Notes: generated by a model from the letters alone, not told the origin. A stretch of 37,799 nucleotides of DNA from Sedimenticola sp. (GCA_027068795.1 JAMOMB010000025.1:1-37799), one strand, 5' to 3'. Counted from the stretch's first letter, positions 16,701 to 25,442 are shown. Made by a program: numbers and translations.

Positions 16701-18648
16701 ATAAGCATTCCAGCAGTTGCTGTTGGCGTACCGGTTTTTGCAGGTAGCAGGCGATGCCAGAATCCCTCATGGTAATGGAGTCTATATCGACATCTGCGGA
16801 ACTCAGGGTAACCATGCAGGGCGTGGGAATATTCTCATCCTGTTGGATATGCAGGGCCAGCTCCAATCCATCCATTCCCGGCACATGCCAGTCCAGCAGC
16901 ACAACCTGATAGGGATCGTTGGACAACGCCGCCTGATGAAGCCGCTCCAGCGCTTCCTTACCAGAGGCTGCGCAGCCATTCCGCATGCCCCATGCCATTA
17001 CCTGGTTGCGCAGGATTTCCCGGTTCACCGGGTGGTCATCCACGATCAACACCCGGCTGCCTTGCAGGACGCTTGTCTGTATCGACTGGTGTTTTCTAGC
17101 CTCGGCGGTGGCAAGTGCAATACTAAACCGGAAATTGGCGCCTTCGCCGGGGGTGCTTTCCAGTTCCAGCTGGCCACCCATCAGGGTTACCAGGCGCTTG
17201 GCTATTGCCAGGCCGAGGCCGGTGCCTCCGTAACGCCTGGTAGTAGAACCATCGGCTTGACTGAAAGCATCAAAGATTTTTTCCTGCTGTTCTGGAGCAA
17301 TGCCAGGGCCGGTATCAGAGACTTCGAAAGATACCCGCTGCTTGCCGTCTTCCAGCTTTGTCGCCCTGACCCAGAGCCGCACCTCGCCACGCTCGGTAAA
17401 TTTGATGGCATTACCCAACAGGTTGATCAGTATCTGTCGCAGCCGTACAGCATCACCACTGACTCTGTCAGGAAGATCCGGCGGCAAGTTGGGCACCAGC
17501 TCCAGTCCTTTGCGGTGCGCTTGACCGGCCATCAACTCCAGTGTGTCTTCCAGCATCTCGCGCAGATCAAAATCTTCGTTACTGAGCTGAAGTTTGTCGG
17601 CCTCGATTTTGGAAAAATCAAGAATATCATTGATGACCCCCATCAAGCTTTCCGCAGATCGATGGGCAATATCTGCCAGGCGGCGTGTATGTACGTCCAG
17701 GCCACTATCCAGGAGTAATTCGGTCATTCCCATCACGCCGTTCATCGGTGTGCGGATTTCATGGCTCATGGTGGCAAGAAATTCACTCTTGGCGCGGCTG
17801 GCTGCTTCCGCGACTTCTTTGGCGTTCTCCGCGGCCTCCTTGGCTTGTCTCAAATCCCGCGTACGTTCTTCCACTTTTTGTTGCAGTTCTTCCTGATAGG
17901 AGGCCAGCTTGTTTTCCCGTTCATCCAGTTGCTCCAGCATATAGTTGAAGTTGTTGATAATGGTGCCGATTTCATCATTGTCCCCGGCTTTCAGGCGAAG
18001 CTGAAAGTCCTGGTTGTCCGAAACCTGCTGCATGCCTTCCACCAGTTCACGGATGGGTGTGGAAATGCGCCGATGCAGCCGGTTGGCCAGAAGATACACA
18101 CCCCCCATGATGAGCAACCAGAGAATGGAGACAATCAGCAGATATTCCTTGATGCGCTCATACAGCAAGTTCAAATCGAACTGGATATGAATGTAGCCAA
18201 GGTGGTCGCCTTTGAGGAAAATCGGTTTGAATGTATCGACATGTCTGGTTTCGATGCGATGCTGTGCTGTTGTGGCTTTTTCCCGGATCAGGCGGGTGAG
18301 CCATAACTGGCTTTCCTCATCGATAGCAGGTGTGGCAGGCGTAGGCCGGTGATAGTGCGCAAACACAGTTCCGTCAGGGAGGTACAGGGTGGCTGTTTCC
18401 ACGGAAGCTTCCGACTGCAGGGAATCAAGCAGTTGATTTGCAATTTTATTGTCATCAAAGGTAAGGGCGGCGGAGGAATTGGTGGCAATGAAATCCGCCA
18501 ATACCTCGGATTTTTCCACCAGGTTCTGCCTGTAGCTGATGAACTCCAGCGCCAAAAAAGCATTTGAAGCAATCAACAGCGCAATACCACAGGTCAGAAG
18601 AATCATTCGCCGGAGTCTGTGCGCGATAATCAAATCCTTGGTATTCAT
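13708..18648 (-). CDS. Giant hybrid kinase-phosphorelay-GGDEF-EAL protein with CHASE8-like sensor
   Basis: A 1646-residue inner-membrane signalling protein. Order: TM1 (15-36), periplasmic sensor 37-168 resembling CHASE8 of YfiN/DgcN ([22 protein letters not shown]), TM2 (169-189), HAMP (190-242), coiled coil, HisKA with [10 protein letters not shown] (His296), HATPase (Asn413, DTGPGI 445-450, GGTGLGL 474-480), REC1 (Asp586), REC2 (Asp722), HPt (His872 in [13 protein letters not shown]), REC3 (Asp996), PAS (about 1084-1190), GGDEF (SGDEF 1280-1284, I-site RETD 1271-1274) and EAL (EAL 1408-1410, [16 protein letters not shown] 1528-1536, EGVE). Every phosphorelay and c-di-GMP residue I can check is kept; only the first Gly of GGDEF is Ser, which some active cyclases also have. 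It could therefore both make and degrade c-di-GMP. ATG 18648 overlaps the yfiR-like stop and has AAGGAT before it. Confidence 0.93.
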   Translation of the reverse strand: MNTKDLIIAHRLRRMILLTCGIALLIASNAFLALEFISYRQNLVEKSEVLADFIATNSSAALTFDDNKIANQLLDSLQSEASVETATLYLPDGTVFAHYHRPTPATPAIDEESQLWLTRLIREKATTAQHRIETRHVDTFKPIFLKGDHLGYIHIQFDLNLLYERIKEYLLIVSILWLLIMGGVYLLANRLHRRISTPIRELVEGMQQVSDNQDFQLRLKAGDNDEIGTIINNFNYMLEQLDERENKLASYQEELQQKVEERTRDLRQAKEAAENAKEVAEAASRAKSEFLATMSHEIRTPMNGVMGMTELLLDSGLDVHTRRLADIAHRSAESLMGVINDILDFSKIEADKLQLSNEDFDLREMLEDTLELMAGQAHRKGLELVPNLPPDLPDRVSGDAVRLRQILINLLGNAIKFTERGEVRLWVRATKLEDGKQRVSFEVSDTGPGIAPEQQEKIFDAFSQADGSTTRRYGGTGLGLAIAKRLVTLMGGQLELESTPGEGANFRFSIALATAEARKHQSIQTSVLQGSRVLIVDDHPVNREILRNQVMAWGMRNGCAASGKEALERLHQAALSNDPYQVVLLDWHVPGMDGLELALHIQQDENIPTPCMVTLSSADVDIDSITMRDSGIACYLQKPVRQQQLLECLCGVMEKKSILQSSDADAPTKIRGKILLAEDNKVNQEVAVSMLIALGCKVDLAEDGQEAVQAFTRAKYDLILMDCHMPGMDGFDATGKIRQLEQAQGRSPTPIVALTADVQKGVKERCLAAGMNSYQSKPFKQQQLAALLQQWLPERKPVRAEKTARKESTQSEENSLLNPAVLQQLRSLEQTTGRNVLKKVVDHFLHQAPEGMKKLREALENEDAEQLQFLAHSMKSASANLGAIALSNQCRKLEEAAGNNDLSLAATLIDSIEEALTPAMEALKLELKGETKALVVANNASQPARELILLVDDDPDFRLATKEALGAAGYQVIEAENGADAITLAARKKPDLLLLDAMMESMDGFEVCRRLLRLPGLQDTPILMVTGLEDTDSVDRAFESGASGFVLKPVNYPILLQRIRFQLRASRDAKALQENQERLISAQRIAGLGYWRWDSAKDRLMLSENLASMLGVDPDNHNLSLDDYLAWTHPKDREYLRNTITATADGAPLRPIDYRLVVNGRPTITVHQELGMAPYASHVILGTVQDITQQRATERRIRQLAYSDELTGLASRAYFYKHVEDVIRAAQRREERFALLYLDLDGFKDINDSLGHDTGDELLKIVAQRLQGILRETDFIARLSGDEFCILVDNISDRRDAAEVANRSLREINRPLQLLTRELRPRCSIGIAHFPQDGEDLQSLLKAADSAMYAAKKEGKHRYAFYQKRHTIEADQRLQMEQDLRLAIDRNQLELHYQPQIDLGTGRMVGVEALIRWQHPERGLVPPSQFIEVAERIGMIKPLGNWVLKTACNQAAKWRMLGLPEFRIAVNISPLHFNDPALLTTVKDVLEQTGLSPTNLELEITENVVQTTGDDFSIFKQLRKLGVRISMDDFGTGYSSLSSLKSLPIDCLKIDRIFISDMLKDESSCILLGTIVDVAHALGHVVVAEGVEEEEQLEVLKDIACDMVQGFLFSRPVLPEKIPALARTCFLPEQSRAKVSHLSIASEKKS

Positions 18649-19247
18649 GGCGTATCCTTGTTCTTTTTTGTATGGACGACAATTGCCAGCTCCAGTAACG
18701 GAGCGGCGATTTTCAGACCTGCTGCCTGGGCGGCATAGGTGTTTATCTTGAAACCGATATGTTTTTGTCCGAGAACAAACTGAATCATGCCGCCGTTCTT
18801 TGCAAAATCACGGGCGTCGCTGACGGTAAGAATGGGCTGGTTCTCAAATGAACGAAGAATTGTTGTCATAAATGGTCGTTTCGAGTCGCTGATGAACAGC
18901 ATCTGGCAGTCGCCATCCACTCCGGTGGAGTGTGTATAGCGATGAATGGTGATAGGTAGGCCGTTTACTTTGTGTTCTTCCAGAACATCGAGACTTCTGC
19001 CAAAATCGTCTCTACCCAAAATGCAGAGCTTGAAATTTTCCGGTCTTGTTTTTCCCATAGCAGGTGGCCACTCGATAAAGCGGCTCAACTTGTACAGCAA
19101 TGCTGCCTTGAGCTTGTATTCTGATGATGTCGATGTTGGGCCGGTGGCGTTGGCGTGCAGGGCGGCGGCAAACAGCGCCAGTAAAATACAACCAACCCGC
19201 TTTACCCGGGCTGGTTGAAGCAGAAGATGTTTGCTCAAAAGTCCCAA
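18645..19247 (-). CDS. YfiR-like periplasmic regulator (DUF4154 family)
   Basis: A 200-residue secreted protein with a signal peptide (hydrophobic core about 18-30, likely cut near HANA-TG). Family marks are [19 protein letters not shown] (43-61), [36 protein letters not shown] and the end [15 protein letters not shown]. YfiR proteins sit in the periplasm and inhibit the CHASE8 domain of the cyclase YfiN. The mature part keeps two cysteines, Cys75 and Cys114, 39 residues apart, the same spacing I recall for one disulfide of Pseudomonas YfiR; a second pair is absent. The start is TTG 19247 with GGGGGGA just upstream. It overlaps the receptor gene by 13 bases and the kinase by 4, so all three are one operon. 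Confidence 0.88.
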   Translation of the reverse strand: MGLLSKHLLLQPARVKRVGCILLALFAAALHANATGPTSTSSEYKLKAALLYKLSRFIEWPPAMGKTRPENFKLCILGRDDFGRSLDVLEEHKVNGLPITIHRYTHSTGVDGDCQMLFISDSKRPFMTTILRSFENQPILTVSDARDFAKNGGMIQFVLGQKHIGFKINTYAAQAAGLKIAAPLLELAIVVHTKKNKDTP

Positions 19248-21298
19248 CGAATCCCCCCATAGATCGAACGCTCGACTTCCGTGGGAGATATCAGGTTCTC
19301 TCCTACAAACTCCAGGTGATGGTCATCCAGCAGGTTTTGCGCCACCAGGGAAAATTCCAGCGTTTTGGTGGGATGCCAGGCAAGCGAGGCATTCAGGCTG
19401 ACATAAGCGGGAACGGGCATCTGTACGGAATAACTGGGCCGTTCCAGATCGCCGACATAGTAGACCCACAGGTCAAACGCCACCTGATTACCCAGATCCA
19501 TCATGGAGCGCACGGAAAACTGATGCTTTGGAGTTGCGGTTTCGCTGGTATCGTTTTCGTTATTTGGAAAACTGCTGTCGCTGTTCAGGGAGCTGGAGAT
19601 TTCAATAAAGCTGTAATTGGACTGCAGGCGCCACCATTCCAGCGGTCGCCAGTCCATGGCCAGTTCCAGGCCGTAGCTGTGTGCGACAATAGTGTTGTCA
19701 AACAACACGTCAGACAGGGGATCCTGCACGTCAATTTTTTCAAAACTCTGCAGGTTTTCATAGTCATTGTAGAACACCGCCAGATCCAGGGAGAGGTTCT
19801 CTTTCGGCTGCACCCGATATCCTGCTTCATAGGCCAGGAGCTCTTCGGATTGAAATTCCTTCGTGCCCAGGCTGTAAACCACCTTGGGCGTGAAAGCCGG
19901 TGGCGCTGGAGCAATTACGGCAACGATGCGTGATCCGTTCTCCAGCCGGGAAGGGGTTCTCACTGCTCTGGAAATCGCCCCCCAAAAGGTGCTGCGCTCG
20001 TTCGGCAACCAGGCCAGGCGGATACTGGGCTGCACTTCCAGGCCCGTAAAATCATTGTGCTCGAGTTTGGTGCCCAGGGTGAGGCGCAGGGTGTCCGGAA
20101 CCAGCTCTATCTCGTCTTGCAGAAAAGCACTGTACAGATTGAGCGCACGGCTATCCGGCAGAAAACTGGCTACAAAAGTATTGCTGAAATGATCCTGGAT
20201 GCGTCTATAGCCCAATCCCCAGACAATTTCATGACCGGAAACTCCATGATATTGATGTTGGAAATCAATATCCACAGTATCGTGTTTCTGGGTTAAAAAC
20301 TCCTCTGCACGCTTGGAATGATCGATATAGAGCTGAAGGGATGCCTCACTGGACGCAGAGAAGCGGCGGTTCCATTTTCCCAGCAGATTCCAGCCAGATG
20401 ACTCGATGCTGTCCGGCACATCCGTAGCCAGAAAGAAAGGCGCATAGACAGCATTTGCCGGATCAGCAGGATCCTTCCACAAATTGATATTTTGATTTTC
20501 CTCTGCCTGGTAGGCATCTCCGTGGATTGTCCAGCGGTCAGTCTCGCCAAACTGCCCGTCCGCACGGAAGCCGCCACGCAGACTTCGCCAGTTGTCCCCG
20601 CTGCCTTTTCCCGTATTGCGGGCATAGGAATCATCCCTGTCGTTGTACTTTATATACATGCGCGCCGCAGTGCCGTTGTGCGTTTCCACGCCGTAGCGGA
20701 CTCCGGCGAAGGCTTTTTCCTCATTTCCCGCACCGAGGCTCAACAGGCCGCCTTGGGTCTGACTTGCCTCCCTGGTAATAATATTGATGACACCATTGAC
20801 TGCATTCGCCCCCCAGACGGTAGCGCCTGGCCCGCGGATGACTTCAATGCGCTCTATATCTTCCAGCAAGGTGTCCTGAACATCCCAGTAAACGCCGGAA
20901 AATGACGGGTTGTACACCGTCCTCCCATCAATCATCACCAGCAGTTTATTGGCGAACTGATTGGCGAAACCACGGGAACTGATTGCCCATTTGTTGGCGT
21001 CTATACGGCCAACCTGAATGCCTGGCGCCAGGCGCAATGCTTCCGGAATGCTGGTGACGCCGGAACGCCGGATATCTTCCTGGGTGATGACAAAAACCGC
21101 GGCAGCAGTTTCATTGAGAGGCTGCTTTTTCTTGGAAACCGAGGTCACCTCCATGGAGAGCAAATCCGCCAAAGGCATGTCGATGTAGTCTTCGATGGAC
21201 TCATGGGCTTGAAGTGAAGATGCCGGCAACAACAAAAGCAGCGCCAGCCCCAGAATGGAGTGACCGCTATCGCCGCAGACAATGCTTGTAGTTCTCAC
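19235..21298 (-). CDS. TonB-dependent outer-membrane receptor
   Basis: A 687-residue outer-membrane receptor, first gene of the minus-strand operon. Signal peptide about 1-31, TonB-box-like MEVTSVSKK (49-57), and a plug domain (about 58-165) with IPEALRLAPGIQV and the conserved ERIEVIRGPGATVWGANAVNGVINIIT segment. A beta-barrel follows, ending in the C-terminal aromatic (GGIRWDF). There is no N-terminal STN domain, so it is not a FecA-type transducer for an anti-sigma factor. The start is GTG 21298, with only a weak GGTGA before it. The substrate cannot be told from sequence. Linkage to YfiR and the kinase suggests a signalling role, possibly replacing the outer-membrane partner YfiB. Confidence 0.93.
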   Translation of the reverse strand: MRTTSIVCGDSGHSILGLALLLLLPASSLQAHESIEDYIDMPLADLLSMEVTSVSKKKQPLNETAAAVFVITQEDIRRSGVTSIPEALRLAPGIQVGRIDANKWAISSRGFANQFANKLLVMIDGRTVYNPSFSGVYWDVQDTLLEDIERIEVIRGPGATVWGANAVNGVINIITREASQTQGGLLSLGAGNEEKAFAGVRYGVETHNGTAARMYIKYNDRDDSYARNTGKGSGDNWRSLRGGFRADGQFGETDRWTIHGDAYQAEENQNINLWKDPADPANAVYAPFFLATDVPDSIESSGWNLLGKWNRRFSASSEASLQLYIDHSKRAEEFLTQKHDTVDIDFQHQYHGVSGHEIVWGLGYRRIQDHFSNTFVASFLPDSRALNLYSAFLQDEIELVPDTLRLTLGTKLEHNDFTGLEVQPSIRLAWLPNERSTFWGAISRAVRTPSRLENGSRIVAVIAPAPPAFTPKVVYSLGTKEFQSEELLAYEAGYRVQPKENLSLDLAVFYNDYENLQSFEKIDVQDPLSDVLFDNTIVAHSYGLELAMDWRPLEWWRLQSNYSFIEISSSLNSDSSFPNNENDTSETATPKHQFSVRSMMDLGNQVAFDLWVYYVGDLERPSYSVQMPVPAYVSLNASLAWHPTKTLEFSLVAQNLLDDHHLEFVGENLISPTEVERSIYGGIRWDF

Positions 21299-21665
21299 AA
21301 TATTTTCACCGGTGATTCAATTCGGTTGGCTTCTGATTGATGTTGTCGGCCGGAAGTGGAATTTATTAACCCGGCTACAACCTATGTTCTCTCCAGCCCC
21401 TGTTTGCTCGATCCCAGTCTATCCAGACGGGCAAGTATCCGCTTGTCAAAAAGCGACAAGATATTGCGTTTTTCACCATTTGCAGGATATAGAAGCAGAT
21501 TTCATGCCATCAATAGGAGTAGAGTCTGGTGATGGTGCCGGAATTGTTGTTCAGCGGCGAATTTCCGCTTGAATCAATAGCCAAACTGTTGATGACCAGG
21601 GGAATACCGTCTCCCCATTGGGCATAGATACTGCACACGGATTAAAACCCGGCAACTAAGGATAC
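21299..21665. other. Intergenic region between divergent receptor operon and fliK
   Basis: Upstream DNA for both the minus-strand receptor operon and plus-strand fliK. A perfect 10-bp palindrome TCACCGGTGA (21306-21315) lies just before the receptor start. CTTGTC (21442-21447) and GACAAG (21455-21460) form an inverted repeat with a 7-base spacer, which could be an activator site for the fliK promoter. I find no convincing coding frame; a 96-codon plus-strand frame here has no family features and begins inside the receptor gene. Confidence 0.45.
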
Positions 21666-21681
21666 TGGCATTGATGTTGCA
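21666..21681 (+). promoter_or_regulatory. Sigma54 promoter of fliK
   Basis: TGGCATT-GATG-TTGCA keeps GG and GC exactly 10 bases apart. It has the same TGGCATT half as the fliD promoter and a perfect TTGCA -12 element. Predicted start is near 21692, 30 bases before the fliK ATG. The site shows that fliK is transcribed separately from fliE-J across the inserted operon. Confidence 0.8.
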
Positions 21682-21721
21682 TTCATCTTTGGCAAAGATC
21701 ATTCGTGTGTTGGAGTAAGGA

Positions 21722-23605
21722 ATGCAAAACCCACTTCTCAACTTGAGACTGCAGCCAGTAGCTGATGCGGAAATGCACCAGGCCACCGGAGCGCCAAGCG
21801 GACTTACTGCCTTGTTCAATCAGGAAAAACTTGCCGAAGGCGAGCAGCGCCCCAGCTTTTCTGGAACCTTTCAGCAGGTCGTTTCCGATGCCGCTGAAAT
21901 GCAGACAGCCGAGTCTGTGGTTCATCAGGAATTGCCGACTGCCGGCAAGCCCTTGCCGGAACTCCCGGACCTGGAAGCCCCGGACCCGTCAGTGGAAACA
22001 CTCGCATCCCAGATGGAGGTGGTTGAAGCCCCTGTATCTGTATCACCGCCGGCAAAAATCGACTTGGCGGATGAATACAGGCTTCCAGCGCAAAAAATTG
22101 ACGTCAGAGCTGCCGCATTGGGGCCAAATATTTCTCCGCAGCCTTCTCCAAGCGAGCCGCCCGATTCTCTACTACAGGAATGGCCCGCGCCTTCAAACAG
22201 CGCTGCAGGGAAAGAGTCATTGAACCGGGCGGCGGCCACCACCATTTCAACGGCTCCCGCAGCACCTGGCCAAACGCCGCTGGAGGCAAAGAATCTGCTG
22301 GAGTCGGCAGCGATGAAGCCTTTGTCTACAGAGGAAAACCTCCTGGCCAGGCAATCTCCCCCGGTTGCAAATGGAAAGGAGGCAATCCCCAGGCAGCCGG
22401 CCCCGGCTGACGATGAAGTCGTTCCTTCGAGATTGCAGGCCCGGGATGCTTCGAATCTCCCGCCGGCTGCTGTCTCCCGCCCCGCGGCGAGGGGGGCGGA
22501 TGGCATGGCTGAATCCCTTCTTGCCCCGGCTCCACACACCCGCCAAGGCCACGTCGCACCGGAGCAGCTTGGACTGCGTTTCACCGAAGCGCAAAAAATC
22601 ATGGGTTCCCGATCTTCGGTGATTGCCACGGAGGGGGGGATGAAAGAAGCCGCTGGCGGTGAAGCGCCAAGACCTTCAGCAGAAAGCCGCAGCCTCGCCG
22701 CTTCTGAAGTGGTACGACAGCAATCGGTAGTTGCAGAAAACGGCTATCGCGCACAATCCGTGGCTGCCAAATCCACAGAGCTGTCCGCGGCAGCCTTGGC
22801 CCTTGCAACCGCTGAAAACCGCAGTACCACAGCATCGCCGGAACTCCCGCGGCAGCCGTTTGCGGCCCTTCAGCAGCCAGCGGAGCGACAGCGTCTGACG
22901 CCAAGAGCGGAAAAGCAGCCAGGCCTCACCCAGGCGCCGGTAATTTCCCCGGCCATGTTGCAAAAATCAATGGAAACACAACGGCAAGCAGTTCAGGTAG
23001 CAGGCGTTGGCGGCGCAACCACTCCGGCTGACGGCTTGGCTGCCGCGCGCGCCGAAACCATTGCCGCAGCCACGCCGGTGCAGGCGTCTTTACAGGCTGC
23101 GAGCAGTACTTTCCCGCCACTTCCGGCAAGCGCTGCAACGCCGCCGCCGGCCACCGGAATGTCGAGCATTTCTGCGCCGGTGGGTCATGCCGCCTGGGAG
23201 CAGAGTATGGCCAGACAGGTATTGCAGGCCGGGCAGAACCAAATGCAGAAACTTGAGATTCGGCTGAATCCGTCCAACCTGGGAGCATTGAATGTACAGA
23301 TTTCTGTAGACGCCGACACCACCAGCATCCTATTTTCCAGCCACCATGCCCTGGTTCGTGATGCAGTGGAAGGGGCGATTCCCCGTTTGCGGGAAATGTT
23401 CAACACCAGCGGCATGAATCTTGGCGATGTCGATGTTGCAAACCAAAGCGCCGCGGAACAGCAGGGGCGGCAATCTTCCCGACAGTATCAACCGGGACAG
23501 ATACTGGGCGATACAGGTTCCGGGGCCCAGGCGGAACCGCTGGTCGATGGCGCCAAGAATACCCCTGTCATTCCTACAGAGCAGTTGCTGGACTATTACA
23601 TCTAA
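21722..23605 (+). CDS. fliK: Flagellar hook-length control protein FliK
   Basis: A 627-residue secreted molecular ruler that stops hook growth and switches export specificity through FlhB. The long N-terminal and middle part (to about residue 480) is low-complexity and rich in Ala, Pro, Glu and Gln, as expected for the ruler. The conserved C-terminal Flg_hook domain (about 490-595) contains QKLEIRLNPSNLGALNVQIS, which carries the family's LxPxxLGxlxv pattern, and ends with REMFNTSGMNL. The start ATG 21722 has GGAGTAAGG (21712-21720) before it. Length is variable in the family and this one is long. It has its own sigma54-type promoter. Confidence 0.95.
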   Translation: MQNPLLNLRLQPVADAEMHQATGAPSGLTALFNQEKLAEGEQRPSFSGTFQQVVSDAAEMQTAESVVHQELPTAGKPLPELPDLEAPDPSVETLASQMEVVEAPVSVSPPAKIDLADEYRLPAQKIDVRAAALGPNISPQPSPSEPPDSLLQEWPAPSNSAAGKESLNRAAATTISTAPAAPGQTPLEAKNLLESAAMKPLSTEENLLARQSPPVANGKEAIPRQPAPADDEVVPSRLQARDASNLPPAAVSRPAARGADGMAESLLAPAPHTRQGHVAPEQLGLRFTEAQKIMGSRSSVIATEGGMKEAAGGEAPRPSAESRSLAASEVVRQQSVVAENGYRAQSVAAKSTELSAAALALATAENRSTTASPELPRQPFAALQQPAERQRLTPRAEKQPGLTQAPVISPAMLQKSMETQRQAVQVAGVGGATTPADGLAAARAETIAAATPVQASLQAASSTFPPLPASAATPPPATGMSSISAPVGHAAWEQSMARQVLQAGQNQMQKLEIRLNPSNLGALNVQISVDADTTSILFSSHHALVRDAVEGAIPRLREMFNTSGMNLGDVDVANQSAAEQQGRQSSRQYQPGQILGDTGSGAQAEPLVDGAKNTPVIPTEQLLDYYI

Positions 23606-23765
23606 GGGCACTTGCGGTTTCCGGCTGGTTTCTCTAGCCGAAATTCCCGCGACATTGCATCGGCGGAAAACAGGCATCTGTTTTGCGTACAGCCGTCAAA
23701 GAACCGGCATTCCCCCAGCATCATCCTGTCATTATCTCGATATTACTTTAATATAGAATCGTAAT

Positions 23766-23782
23766 TTCTTGTAATACAAGAA
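23766..23782 (+). promoter_or_regulatory. 17-bp palindrome upstream of fliL promoter, possible activator site
   Basis: TTCTTGT-AAT-ACAAGAA is a perfect 7-bp inverted repeat with a 3-base centre, lying in an AT-rich stretch 21 bases before the -24 element of the fliL promoter. Dyads of this size are usual binding sites for dimeric NtrC-type activators or repressors. Whether FleR, another activator or a repressor binds it is unknown. Confidence 0.45.
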
Positions 23783-23803
23783 TAATAATATTCTGTTTTT
23801 GCT

Positions 23804-23819
23804 TGGCACGAGTCCTGCA
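23804..23819 (+). promoter_or_regulatory. Sigma54 promoter of the fliL operon
   Basis: TGGCACG-AGTC-CTGCA is a perfect -24 element and a one-mismatch -12 element with exact spacing, the best sigma54 match in the window. Predicted start is near 23830, 27 bases before fliL. It probably drives the long fliL-to-fliA run, in which I find no other clear promoter. Confidence 0.88.
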
Positions 23820-23856
23820 TCCTTGTTAGGAAAGTCACGAACAGGAATGTGGAACC

Positions 23857-24420
23857 ATGGCAAAAAAAGATGATTTGGATCTGGACGTAGAAGGCAAGGG
23901 GAAAAAGAAATCCTCAAAGCTGAAACTCATCATCATTCTATTGGTGGTGTTCTTATTGCTCGCCGGAATCGGCGGGGGGGCAGCCTGGTACTTCCTCGGC
24001 ATGCAGGCGCCGGCGGTTGCCGAAGTCGATGCGGAAGCCGAAGGCGCCGGTGAGGAAAGTGCGCCGGCCAAAAAGAAAAAGAAAAAAGGCGGCAGCAATG
24101 AACCCCCCTTGTTCACCGGCCTGGATCCGGCCTTTGTAGTGAGCTTCAAGGACCAGAGCCAGGCGCGCTTCATGCAGCTCAGCGTAGAACTCATGTCCCG
24201 TGACCCGGAAGTCATCGAGATCGTGGACAAATACAAGCCCATGCTGCGCAACAACCTGCTGCTGTTGTTCAGCGCCCAGGAATACACGGATGTCATCACT
24301 CGTGAAGGCAAGGAAAAACTGCTGGAGCAAGCGCTGGAAGAAGTGAACAACACCCTTTACAACGAAGCGGGAATCGATGGCGTAGAGGCCGTTTACTTCA
24401 CCGCCTTTGTCGCCCAGTAA
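23857..24420 (+). CDS. fliL: Flagellar basal-body protein FliL
   Basis: A 187-residue single-pass inner-membrane protein that surrounds or supports the stator. Residues 1-22 are charged and cytosolic, with the lysine-rich GKGKKKSSKLK. A membrane helix spans about 23-47. A periplasmic linker with KKKKKKGG leads to the stomatin-like domain, with LDPAFVVSFKDQSQARFMQL and the C-terminal ALEEVNNTLYNEAGIDGVEAVYFTAFVAQ in two parts. The start ATG 23857 is downstream of the predicted sigma54 start. fliM follows after 5 bases. Confidence 0.95.
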   Translation: MAKKDDLDLDVEGKGKKKSSKLKLIIILLVVFLLLAGIGGGAAWYFLGMQAPAVAEVDAEAEGAGEESAPAKKKKKKGGSNEPPLFTGLDPAFVVSFKDQSQARFMQLSVELMSRDPEVIEIVDKYKPMLRNNLLLLFSAQEYTDVITREGKEKLLEQALEEVNNTLYNEAGIDGVEAVYFTAFVAQ

Positions 24421-24425
24421 CCACC

Positions 24426-25442
24426 ATGTCTGCCGAGAAGAACGTACTCTCCCAGGAAGAAATCGACGCCCTGCTGGTTGGCGTGGAAAGCGGTGAAGTG
24501 GAGGCGGGCACTGGCCTGTCGGCAGCGGATGGCGAGCTCTATGCATTTGACTTTACCGACCAGGAGCATTTGTCACGCAACCAATTGCCGGTGCTGGAAA
24601 CCATATACCAGCGCTTCGTCCGCCACTTCAACATCAGTCTGTACCGCATGCTCAAGCATTCCGCAAACCTGACGCTGGGCGAACCCAGGCTGCTCAAGTA
24701 CGCCGAATACATGGACAGCCTGGAGACGCCATCCAGCATCAACCTTATTCATGTTCATCCTTTGGTTGGAACAGGTCTCATCGTGCTCGACCCCCAGCTG
24801 GTGTTTATCGCCGTGGACAATTATTTTGGTGGAGACGGGCGCTTTCAGACCAGCCGCGCAAGTGCGGAGTTCACTCCCACCGAACGGCGGGTAATCCAGC
24901 TACTGACCAATTTGGCCCTTGAGGATCTTTCCAAGGCCTGGGAGCCGGTGGCCAGCCTGGGCTTTGCGCTAAACAAGATCGAAACCAATCCGCGCTTCGT
25001 CAATATCGCCACCCCTTCCGAGTTGGTGGCAGTAACGGAAATAGAGGTGGAGCTTGACGGCGGCGGCGGTTTCTTTCACCTGGTGTTGCCTTTGAACATG
25101 CTGGAGCCCTTAAGGGAACAACTGGAGCCAGGCATGCCGGAAGCCGGGGAAGAACAGGATGGTGTGTGGCAACAGGCCTTGCATGCGGATCTGTTGAAAG
25201 TGCAGGTGGAACTGGACAGCTCCCTCATCGAGATTCCCAAGACCCTGGGGGAAGTATTGCGTCTGCAACCTGGTGACATCATTCCCGTGGATATTGGCGA
25301 GCAGGTCACCCTGCGGGCCGCTGGCGTGCCCATGGTGCAAGGCTGTTTCGGCGTTGCCCAGGGCAAGAACGCCATAAAGATCATCGCGCCGCTGAACCAT
25401 TCGGCGGCGAACCAGAAACATGAACACAGGAGTCAATCATGA
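24426..25442 (+). CDS. fliM: Flagellar motor switch protein FliM
   Basis: A 338-residue C-ring protein that binds phospho-CheY and couples it to motor reversal. The N-terminal CheY-binding peptide VLSQEEIDALL (residues 7-17) is intact, so chemotactic switching is expected although no che genes lie in the window. The CheC-like middle domain has LRNNL-type core features and the YFGGDGRF motif, and the C-terminal SpoA domain has LRLQPGDIIPVD. The Shine-Dalgarno is weak. The stop overlaps fliN by 4 bases. Confidence 0.97.
   Translation: MSAEKNVLSQEEIDALLVGVESGEVEAGTGLSAADGELYAFDFTDQEHLSRNQLPVLETIYQRFVRHFNISLYRMLKHSANLTLGEPRLLKYAEYMDSLETPSSINLIHVHPLVGTGLIVLDPQLVFIAVDNYFGGDGRFQTSRASAEFTPTERRVIQLLTNLALEDLSKAWEPVASLGFALNKIETNPRFVNIATPSELVAVTEIEVELDGGGGFFHLVLPLNMLEPLREQLEPGMPEAGEEQDGVWQQALHADLLKVQVELDSSLIEIPKTLGEVLRLQPGDIIPVDIGEQVTLRAAGVPMVQGCFGVAQGKNAIKIIAPLNHSAANQKHEHRSQS

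Noticed and set aside
21442-21460. CTTGTC/GACAAG dyad before fliK as the same operator as the fliL dyad
   Set aside because: Arms are similar (CTTGT/ACAAG) but centre-to-centre spacing differs by six bases, so a common site is not supported by these two alone.
21282-21572. 96-codon plus-strand frame upstream of fliK
   Set aside because: No Shine-Dalgarno, no family features, begins inside the receptor gene. The region is better read as regulatory DNA.
23622-23648. Stem-loop after fliK (CGGCT/AGCCG) as a terminator
   Set aside because: The stem has a bulge, is short, and no T-tract follows.
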